Shown piece after piece: positions 6,108 through 12,454 of a DNA stretch of 14,736 nucleotides. The translations under genes were made by a program, and so were the position numbers. This stretch comes from Burkholderiaceae bacterium. GTDB taxonomy: Bacteria > Pseudomonadota > Gammaproteobacteria > Burkholderiales > Burkholderiaceae. Positions within the stretch are counted from its first letter, which is position 1. The number at the start of each line of letters is the position of its first letter. The stretch lies in assembly GCA_947373615.1 (NCBI GenBank), contig CANBYN010000017.1, forward strand, positions 1-14,736, written 5' to 3'. The notes under the pieces were generated by a model. The model worked only from the letters and a program-made list of their open reading frames with translations, was not told the origin of the DNA and did no database searches.

Positions 6108-7621
6108 ACATCGTCATTTTGGCTGCTGGGCAAGGAAAGCGGATGAAATCCGTGTTGCCCAAGGTCCTGCAGTCTCTGGCAGGCAAACCTCTCCTTCAGC
6201 ACGTTCTCAACACCGCTTTGTCTTTGCAAGGTAAACAAGCTAAAGTTGGTCCTATTGTGGTGGTTGGCCATGGTGCAGCGGACGTTAAAGCATTCCTGGA
6301 AAATGCTAGCAAGGAAGATGCTGAATTTAGCAAGGTTGTAACCGCACTTCAGGCTGAGCAAAAAGGAACAGGACATGCGCTTTTACAGGCACTCCCTAAA
6401 TTGGATGTACGAGAGCCTACTTTGGTGCTGTATGGAGATGTACCGCTGACCACTAAAAAGACCTTAAGCAAACTAGCCAAATTGGCTGATGGTGTGCGAG
6501 GTCAGAACTCTGCTCTTGCGTTGCTAACCCAGAATCTTAGTAACCCAACTGGTTACGGTCGTATCGTTCGCGATACCGATGGTTCGGTGAAAGAGATAGT
6601 TGAAGAGAAAGATGCAACCCCTGCGCAAAAGACAATACAAGAAATTAATACCGGCATCATGGTCTTGCCAACCAGTTCGCTTACGAAATGGCTAAAAGCT
6701 TTGCGCTCTAGTAATGCTCAGGGGGAATACTATTTAACTGATGTTATTGCCATGGCCGTTAAAGATGGTGTGCCTATTCGCACGACACAAGCCGATGATG
6801 AGTTTGAAACTGTGGGCGTAAATAGCCGCGATCAATTGGCCTCATTAGAGAGAGTCCATCAACTCAATATCGCCAATCAATTGATGAATGCTGGTGTATC
6901 TCTGACAGATCCCGCGCGAATTGATGTGCGTGGCACCTTAGAGTGCGGTACCGATGTGTCGATTGATGTTGGTTGCATCTTTGAAGGCTGTGTCACTCTA
7001 GACGTGGGAACTAAGATAGGCCCATACTGTGTGATTCGCAATAGTGTGATTGGTAAAGGCGTGACCATGCATGCTTACAGTCATGTTGATGGGGCCAAGG
7101 TTGGCAATCAGTCTGTGATTGGCCCTTACGCTCGCTTGCGTCCTGGGGCAGATTTATCTAATGATGTCCATATTGGCAACTTCGTTGAAGTGAAAAACAG
7201 CAAAATTGCCGCTAATAGCAAAGCAAATCATTTGGCTTATGTGGGCGACTCTATTGTTGGCTCAAGAGTCAATATTGGCGCTGGTACTATCACTTGTAAC
7301 TATGATGGCGTAAATAAGCACCAAACTATCATTGAGGACGATGTCTTCATCGGTTCTGATACACAATTAGTTGCACCAGTACGAGTTGGGCGTGGCGCTA
7401 CATTGGGTGCAGGCACAACACTTACGAAAGATGCGCCAGCTAACCAATTAACTATATCCAGAACAAAGCAAATTTCTTTGTCATGGCAGCGCCCAGTAAA
7501 GCAAGAGAAGAAGGTTGTTGCAAATAAAGCGGCAACCAAAAAATCAATTGTTAAAAAAGTTGCCACTAAAAAAGTGGCTGCAAAGAAGCAGGCAAATAAA
7601 ACTAAAAAGGGTAAAAAATAA
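6104..7621 (+). CDS. glmU: Bifunctional GlcNAc-1-P uridylyltransferase / GlcN-1-P acetyltransferase with Lys-rich C-terminal tail
   Basis: GlmU makes UDP-GlcNAc in two steps: acetyl-CoA-dependent acetylation of glucosamine-1-phosphate, then uridylyl transfer from UTP. It is a cytoplasmic trimer. The N-terminal nucleotidyltransferase domain (about 1-230) begins with LAAGQGKRMKSVLPK (6-20) and shows GTGHA (88-92), YGDVPL (110-115), GYGRI (150-154) and GEYYLTD (207-213). The left-handed beta-helix acyltransferase domain (about 250-455) has hexapeptide repeats, YARLRPGA (342-349), the probable catalytic His in ANHLAYVGD (H376) and NYDG (399-402). The conserved fold ends near residue 464, as in the ~456-aa E. 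coli enzyme. An extra 41 residues follow with 17 lysines, including KK pairs every five residues. The start ATG overlaps the ttcA stop; the stop overlaps the glmS ATG by one base. Catalysis should be normal; the role of the tail is unknown. Confidence 0.96.
   Translation: MNIVILAAGQGKRMKSVLPKVLQSLAGKPLLQHVLNTALSLQGKQAKVGPIVVVGHGAADVKAFLENASKEDAEFSKVVTALQAEQKGTGHALLQALPKLDVREPTLVLYGDVPLTTKKTLSKLAKLADGVRGQNSALALLTQNLSNPTGYGRIVRDTDGSVKEIVEEKDATPAQKTIQEINTGIMVLPTSSLTKWLKALRSSNAQGEYYLTDVIAMAVKDGVPIRTTQADDEFETVGVNSRDQLASLERVHQLNIANQLMNAGVSLTDPARIDVRGTLECGTDVSIDVGCIFEGCVTLDVGTKIGPYCVIRNSVIGKGVTMHAYSHVDGAKVGNQSVIGPYARLRPGADLSNDVHIGNFVEVKNSKIAANSKANHLAYVGDSIVGSRVNIGAGTITCNYDGVNKHQTIIEDDVFIGSDTQLVAPVRVGRGATLGAGTTLTKDAPANQLTISRTKQISLSWQRPVKQEKKVVANKAATKKSIVKKVATKKVAAKKQANKTKKGKK
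7496..7618 (+). repeat. Pentapeptide-type lysine repeat region encoding the GlmU tail
   Basis: Codons 465-505 of glmU encode a low-complexity tail rich in Lys, Ala, Val, Asn and Thr. Lys pairs fall at 479-480, 484-485, 489-490 and 494-495, a strict period of five residues (15 bases). In the DNA, three A6 tracts start at 7538, 7553 and 7568, and an AAGAAG starts at 7583. The pattern resembles tails of bacterial histone H1-like proteins, which bind nucleic acid; that comparison is from composition only. Confidence 0.75.
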
Positions 7622-9453
7622 TGTGCGGTATTGTTGGCGCAGCTTCCCATAAAAATATTGTTGATGTTTTAGTTGAAGGTCTTCGTCGCTTGGAATACCG
7701 CGGCTATGACTCTTGTGGTTTTGCAGTAATTAATGGCAACGATGCTTTGCATCCAATTGAAAGAGCGCGAACTACAGCGCGTGTTTCAGAATTAGCCGAG
7801 CAAGGAAAAGATTTCTACGGCACTCTTGGTATTGCTCACACACGCTGGGCCACTCATGGTAAGCCGGACACTCAAAATGCACATCCGCATATTTCAAATA
7901 ATTTGATTGCAGTTGTGCATAATGGCATTATTGAAAACTACGAAATTCTACGTACAGAATTAAAGGCTGCCGGATATCTTTTTACATCGGAAACTGATAC
8001 TGAGGTAATTGCACATTTGATTCACCAGCAATATGTTGCGAGCAGTCATAAAGATATCGCACAATCAGTAAGAGCAGTATTGCCTAAATTACATGGCGCT
8101 TATGCAATCGGCGTCATTGCTCAAGATAATCCAACTACTTTGGTCGGCGCTCGTGCGGGTTCACCTTTGGTAGTGGCGCTTGGTGATAGAGAGCACTTTT
8201 TAGCATCCGATGCGCTGGCTTTAGCGGGGCGGGCTCATTCCATGATGTATTTGGAGGAGGGTGATGTTGCCATCTTGAGTGCTGACAGTATTGAAGTGCT
8301 TGATCACGCTGGCAAGTCTGTACAGCGTGATCAAAAACCAATGCCCGCACAGGCTGACTCTGTCGACCTTGGCCCTTATCAGCATTACATGCAAAAAGAG
8401 ATATTTGAACAACCTAGAGCTATTGGCGATACCCTTGCCAATATTGCAGAATTTGGTCCAGGGTTGTTTGAAGCAAATCCAGAGGACTGGAAAGCATTTG
8501 ACCAAATTTTGATCTTAGCTTGTGGCACCAGTTATTACTCTGCATGTGTCGCTAAATATTGGTTGGAAGATATTGCGGGTATCCCTACGCAAGTTGAGAT
8601 TGCCAGTGAATATCGTTATCGCACCACCGTCCCAAATCCAAAGACCTTGATAGTGGTGGTATCGCAATCAGGCGAAACGGCAGATACTTTAGCGGCGCTT
8701 CGTCACGCGAAGAGTCTGGGACATCGTTATACCTTGGCGATTTGTAACGTAGCTAGTAGCGCCATGGTACGCGAGACAGAATGGCACTTCTTGACTAAAG
8801 CAGGCGCTGAGATTGGGGTTGCCTCAACCAAAGCGTTTACTACACAGTTGTTAGCGCTTTACCTCTTGACCGTTTCACTGGCCAAGCGTGCTGGCAAAAT
8901 TTCTGATGAAAAAGAAAAAGAACTACTCCGTGAATTGCGCCATTTACCAAAAGCACTTCATGCTGTACTGGCCCTTGAGCCACAAATTATTGCTTGGAGC
9001 GATGCTTTTGCTAAATGTGAGAACGCGCTCTTCTTGGGCCGCGGTTTACATTACCCAATAGCGCTTGAAGGCGCATTAAAACTAAAAGAAATTTCGTATA
9101 TCCATGCAGAAGCATATCCTGCCGGTGAATTAAAGCACGGACCTTTAGCTCTGGTGACAGATAAAATGCCTGTTGTAACGGTAGCTCCCAACGACGTGCT
9201 CTTGGAAAAACTCAAATCCAATATGCAAGAAGTGAAGGCGCGTGGCGGCAAGTTATATGTTTTTGCCGATCAAGATACAAATATTGTGAGTACCGAAGGT
9301 ATCAACGTAATTAGGTTGCCGGAGCATTATGGCAACCTCTCACCGATCCTGCATGTTGTCCCTTTGCAATTATTGGCCTATCACACAGCCGTTGCCTGTG
9401 GAACTGATGTCGATAAGCCAAGAAACTTAGCAAAGAGCGTTACGGTCGAATAA
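7621..9453 (+). CDS. glmS: Glutamine--fructose-6-phosphate aminotransferase (isomerizing)
   Basis: GlmS makes glucosamine-6-phosphate from fructose-6-phosphate and glutamine, the entry step to UDP-GlcNAc. At 610 aa it matches the E. coli length (609). The N-terminal class II glutamine amidotransferase domain starts MCGIVGA, with Cys2 becoming the nucleophile after Met removal. It also has RRLEYRGYDS (22-31) and AHTRWATHG (72-80). Two SIS sugar-isomerase domains follow: CGTSYYSA (301-308), SQSGETADTLAALR (348-361) and STKAFTTQ in the first, then LEGALKLKEISYIHAEAY and AGELKHGPLALV in the second. The C-terminus DKPRNLAKSVTVE carries the conserved Lys and the buried tail typical of the family. 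Its ATG overlaps the glmU stop by one base, so there is no room for a separate leader or riboswitch, and translation is probably coupled to glmU. glmM is not in the window. Confidence 0.97.
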   Translation: MCGIVGAASHKNIVDVLVEGLRRLEYRGYDSCGFAVINGNDALHPIERARTTARVSELAEQGKDFYGTLGIAHTRWATHGKPDTQNAHPHISNNLIAVVHNGIIENYEILRTELKAAGYLFTSETDTEVIAHLIHQQYVASSHKDIAQSVRAVLPKLHGAYAIGVIAQDNPTTLVGARAGSPLVVALGDREHFLASDALALAGRAHSMMYLEEGDVAILSADSIEVLDHAGKSVQRDQKPMPAQADSVDLGPYQHYMQKEIFEQPRAIGDTLANIAEFGPGLFEANPEDWKAFDQILILACGTSYYSACVAKYWLEDIAGIPTQVEIASEYRYRTTVPNPKTLIVVVSQSGETADTLAALRHAKSLGHRYTLAICNVASSAMVRETEWHFLTKAGAEIGVASTKAFTTQLLALYLLTVSLAKRAGKISDEKEKELLRELRHLPKALHAVLALEPQIIAWSDAFAKCENALFLGRGLHYPIALEGALKLKEISYIHAEAYPAGELKHGPLALVTDKMPVVTVAPNDVLLEKLKSNMQEVKARGGKLYVFADQDTNIVSTEGINVIRLPEHYGNLSPILHVVPLQLLAYHTAVACGTDVDKPRNLAKSVTVE

Positions 9454-9464
9454 AACACTGAGAG

Positions 9465-9512
9465 TAACCGCAGTATATTAATTGCGGTTAGCCTAATTTA
9501 TCAATTCTTTCT
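9465..9512 (+). terminator. Probable intrinsic terminator after glmS
   Basis: TAACCGCA (9465-9472) and TGCGGTTA (9483-9490) are exact reverse complements. A further G-U and T-A pair can extend the stem inward around a 6-base loop. The stem starts 12 bases after the glmS stop. A T-rich but interrupted stretch follows (to about 9512), so termination may be partial. It would separate the pterin/tRNA/GlcNAc unit from the efflux genes. Confidence 0.5.
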
Positions 9513-9534
9513 TTAAGTAAACCAGTGCTTTAAG
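9511..9534. repeat. 7-base direct repeat CTTTAAG in the glmS-efflux gap
   Basis: CTTTAAG occurs at 9511-9517 and again at 9528-9534, start to start 17 bases, in the gap upstream of the efflux operon. Each copy is close to palindromic. This is where an efflux-operon operator would be expected, but no regulator gene is in view and no convincing sigma70 promoter could be read here. Chance is possible. Confidence 0.25.
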
Positions 9535-9574
9535 AAACCTTAATTGCGTTTATGTGTTCAAATATCTCTAGTAA

Positions 9575-9581
9575 AAGAGGA
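9575..9581 (+). promoter_or_regulatory. Ribosome binding site that favours a TTG start for the outer-membrane factor
   Basis: AAGAGGA (9575-9581) is the best Shine-Dalgarno match in the area and stands 6 bases before the in-frame TTG at 9588. The ATG at 9552 has no purine-rich site upstream (the preceding bases are AATTGCGTTT). Confidence 0.55.
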
Positions 9582-9587
9582 TATTTG

Positions 9588-11138
9588 TTGCGATTCATTT
9601 TTCTTTCGAAAGAACCCACTTTCTCACATTTGCAGTTACTTGCGTTGATTTGCGCAGGTGCGCTATCTGCGTGCGCAGTCGGGCCAGACTTTAAGCAGTC
9701 TGAGGCACCAAATACATCTTCTTATACTGAGACAACTTTATCTAAGAAATTGGTTACGGCACCAGGAGTTCCTGGTGGTACCGACCAAGAGTTTGTTGAG
9801 GGTGCGGATATAGAGGCGCAGTGGTGGGAGCTTTATAAATCTCCTGAGTTAGATCTCCTCATAAAAAAAGCACTCCAGCAAAATCCAAATTTAGGTGCGG
9901 CTGATGCAGCACTACGTGCCGCTCAAGAAAATGTCAATGCTCAAATCGGCGGTCTATACTTTCCAGCGATTAGTGTGGGTGCAAATGATTTAAGGCAGAA
10001 GCAGCCTTCAGCAGTCTATGGCCTGAATAACGGCACTGATACCTATAACTTGTTTAACACGTCTGTGAATGTAACCTATACGTTGGATGTATTCGGCGGA
10101 GCTCGTAGAGCAGTAGAAGGTGCTAGAGCTCAAGCAGAGGTTGCGCAATTCCAGCTAGAAGGGGCTTATTTATCTTTGACTGCTAATGTGGTGACTGGTG
10201 CCATCAAAGAGGCGGCGCTACGTGCACAAATGCAAGCAACTGAAGAAATTCTGAAGGCGCAAACGAGTCTTGCTGAAGTAACTGAAAAACAATTGGCGAT
10301 TGGAACTGTTTCTAAGGTAGATGTCACCTCGCAAAGAACATTGGTTTCTAATTCACAGGTAGATTTATATAGCTATGAAAGAAATTTAGCTTTCGCACGC
10401 AATCAACTCGCAGTATATGTGGGCGAGTTTCCTAGTAATGGAAACATTGCGAAATTCGATTTAGCAAACTTATATTTGCCTGAGAAACTTCCCTTATCGG
10501 TGCCATCAAGCTTGGTACGCCAGCGTCCCGACGTGCGGGCTGCAGAGGCACAACTTAAAGCGCAGAATGCATTTGTGGGTGTTGCTACCGCCAATCTACT
10601 GCCACAATTTACTATTACCGCTTCTGCTGGTTCGGCTGCATTTACTGCGAACAGCTTATTCGGTCCGAACTCTTCTTTATGGACGTTGGGTGGCGGTATC
10701 TTGCAGCCCTTATTTCAAGGCGGTCAGCTTTTGGCTCAGCGTCGAGGGGCAATTGCGAACTATGAGAGAGCCGCATTCCAATACCAATCAACCGTCTTAA
10801 ATGCATTTCAAGAAGTTGCTAATGCATTGCGTGCACTTGAAACGGGCGCTCAAGCATTAAAGGCTGCATCTGAAGCTGAGCGTTACGCCTATGAAACACT
10901 GGATTTAGTCCAACAGCAATACAAACTTGGCACTGCTAGTTATTTAGCAGTTCTGTATTACCAAAATCAGTATCAGCAGGCCAAAGTGAAATCAGTTTCT
11001 GCGCAAGCAACCCGCTTTTCTGACACGGCAGCATTATTCGCAGCATTAGGCGGAGGTTGGTGGAATCGTGAAGGCCCAGCATTTAAACCAAAAGACATAG
11101 CGAACAAAGATCAAAATGAAGCTTCTGGAAAAAATTAA
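9588..11138 (+). CDS. Outer-membrane factor lipoprotein of an RND efflux system (TolC/OprM/NodT family)
   Basis: This protein would form the trimeric outer-membrane and periplasmic tunnel of a tripartite exporter. A hydrophobic stretch ends in the lipobox LSAC, followed by AVGPDF, the usual mature start of NodT/OprM-type lipoproteins; lipidated Cys29 is counted from the TTG at 9588. Two OEP repeats follow. Visible marks are QWWELYKSPELDLLI near residue 78, NPNLGAADAALRAAQENV (99-116), TYTLDVFGG and the hallmark RQRPDVRAAEAQLKAQNA (from R311), then a long C-terminal helix hairpin with QQYKLGTASYLAVL. The start is disputable: an ATG at 9552 gives 528 aa and a 40-residue leader with no ribosome site, whereas the TTG at 9588 gives 516 aa, a better ribosome site and a 28-residue signal. 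The last 23 bases overlap the adaptor gene. Substrate unknown. Confidence 0.9.
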   Translation: MRFIFLSKEPTFSHLQLLALICAGALSACAVGPDFKQSEAPNTSSYTETTLSKKLVTAPGVPGGTDQEFVEGADIEAQWWELYKSPELDLLIKKALQQNPNLGAADAALRAAQENVNAQIGGLYFPAISVGANDLRQKQPSAVYGLNNGTDTYNLFNTSVNVTYTLDVFGGARRAVEGARAQAEVAQFQLEGAYLSLTANVVTGAIKEAALRAQMQATEEILKAQTSLAEVTEKQLAIGTVSKVDVTSQRTLVSNSQVDLYSYERNLAFARNQLAVYVGEFPSNGNIAKFDLANLYLPEKLPLSVPSSLVRQRPDVRAAEAQLKAQNAFVGVATANLLPQFTITASAGSAAFTANSLFGPNSSLWTLGGGILQPLFQGGQLLAQRRGAIANYERAAFQYQSTVLNAFQEVANALRALETGAQALKAASEAERYAYETLDLVQQQYKLGTASYLAVLYYQNQYQQAKVKSVSAQATRFSDTAALFAALGGGWWNREGPAFKPKDIANKDQNEASGKN

Positions 11139-12447
11139 GAATAATCTCATTTCTTTAGTTCTTGCCTTGTGGGCATGGATGAAGCATAAGGCAGAAGAGT
11201 GGAAGCTGCGCGACAGAGCGATTGGCCTTAAGGGGAGGGTAAAAGATTTTTGGTTGCGCTTGGGTCAAAAATGGCGCAATACCAAAACCCATCACAAGTT
11301 GATGGCCATGGAGCCGCTAAAACGTCGCATGGTGATTATGTTGTGCGGCGTGTTTGTATTGCTCGGCATGATTTTTGCCTTTAATCAATTCAAGACTTTC
11401 ATGATTAAGAATTTCATTGCTGGAATGGGTTTGCCCCCAGCCACTGTTTCAACAATGGTGATCACGACGACCGAATGGCAGCCAAAATTATCTAGCGTTG
11501 GTAGCGTTCGTGCATTTAGAGGTGTTGAACTGAGTACTGAAATTGGTGGGCTGGTACAGATGGTGCCAATCAAGTCAGGTCAGGATGTAAAAGAGGGCGA
11601 GTTGCTTATTAAGTTAAATGATGCGTCTGATGTGGCGCAATTGAATTCTTTAAAGGCTATGGCAGATTTAGCTATAGTGATTAATGAGCGCGATAGACAG
11701 CAATTGGCCATTCAGGCAATCAGTAAGAATGTATTTGATACTAGTGCAGCAGATGCAAAGTCTAAAAAAGCACAGGTGGAATCACAGATTGCATTGGTCG
11801 CCAAGAAAAATCTCAAAGCTCCTTTTAGCGGACGCATTGGCATTGTATCGATTAACCCGGGCCAGTTTGTAAATCCTGGCGACAAGCTTTTGACGCTGCA
11901 GACGCTAGACCCTATCTTTGTAGATTTTAATTTACCTCAAAGTAATGCTGAACAAATTCAGGTTGGTCAAGAAGTAGTTGTCACTACGGACGCGTTTAAA
12001 GATGCCAGTTTCGTCGGCAAGATTACTGCCGTTAGTCCAAAAGTAGATACCAATACCCGGAATATTCAGGTGGAGGCACAACTGGCTAATCCGGATAAGA
12101 AAATTCTTCCAGGGATGTTTGCGAATGTGAACATTAAAGTGGGTGACCAAGTGAAGTTGCTTACTCTTCCACAAACCGCTGTGACATATAACCCTTATGG
12201 ATCCACTGTATTTATTGTTAAGCAAACTGGCAAGAAAGATCAGCAGGGCAATTCATCTCTAGAGGCGCAGCAAGTATTTGTAACCACAGGTGCAACTCGT
12301 GGTGATCAGGTTTCCATTCTTAAGGGTATTGAAGATGGCGCGACAGTGGTGACTAGTGGCCAACTCAAATTGAAGAATGGCACACCATTAATTATTAATA
12401 ACAAGGTACAGCCTGCAAATTCACCTGACCCTAAGCCGCAGGAATAA
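11116..12447 (+). CDS. Periplasmic adaptor (membrane fusion protein) of an RND efflux system, with N-terminal extension
   Basis: The HlyD/AcrA-type adaptor links the RND pump to the outer-membrane tunnel. From the ATG at 11116 (443 aa), residues 1-71 are basic and tryptophan-rich. Residues 72-89 (MVIMLCGVFVLLGMIFAF) are a membrane anchor; no lipobox is present. The half-lipoyl motifs are about 120-160 and APFSGRIGIVSINPGQFVNPG from about 234. Between them is a helical hairpin whose tip reads QAISKNVFD; its length looks like MexA rather than AcrA (about one heptad shorter per helix, by recall). TNTRNIQVEAQLANPDKKILPGMFANV is the usual beta-barrel signature. A C-terminal Pro/Asn-rich tail ends in PKPQE. 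The gene overlaps the outer-membrane factor by 23 bases and precedes the permease by 7. Later Met codons (11302, 11308, 11329) would give a more usual N-terminus, but none has a ribosome site. Confidence 0.88.
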   Translation: MKLLEKIKNNLISLVLALWAWMKHKAEEWKLRDRAIGLKGRVKDFWLRLGQKWRNTKTHHKLMAMEPLKRRMVIMLCGVFVLLGMIFAFNQFKTFMIKNFIAGMGLPPATVSTMVITTTEWQPKLSSVGSVRAFRGVELSTEIGGLVQMVPIKSGQDVKEGELLIKLNDASDVAQLNSLKAMADLAIVINERDRQQLAIQAISKNVFDTSAADAKSKKAQVESQIALVAKKNLKAPFSGRIGIVSINPGQFVNPGDKLLTLQTLDPIFVDFNLPQSNAEQIQVGQEVVVTTDAFKDASFVGKITAVSPKVDTNTRNIQVEAQLANPDKKILPGMFANVNIKVGDQVKLLTLPQTAVTYNPYGSTVFIVKQTGKKDQQGNSSLEAQQVFVTTGATRGDQVSILKGIEDGATVVTSGQLKLKNGTPLIINNKVQPANSPDPKPQE

Positions 12448-12454
12448 TGAGTAG

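Noticed and set aside
7551..7575. Programmed -1 frameshift at AAAAAAG in glmU
   Set aside because: The frame is AAA AAA G rather than the A AAA AAG arrangement of known sites, and no obvious downstream stimulatory structure was seen.
7600..7625. glmS ribozyme/riboswitch or other leader upstream of glmS
   Set aside because: glmU and glmS overlap by one base, leaving no leader, and the glmS ribozyme is known from Gram-positive bacteria.
7300..7650. Minus-strand open frame of 116 codons with hydrophobic, membrane-like stretches
   Set aside because: It is the complement of the glmU end; Lys codons (AAA/AAG) read backwards give Phe/Leu, which explains the apparent membrane segments.
9540..9575. 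Sigma70 promoter for the efflux operon (TTGCGT, 17-base spacer, TCTAGT)
   Set aside because: Only about 3/6 and 4/6 matches to consensus; too weak to report as a feature.
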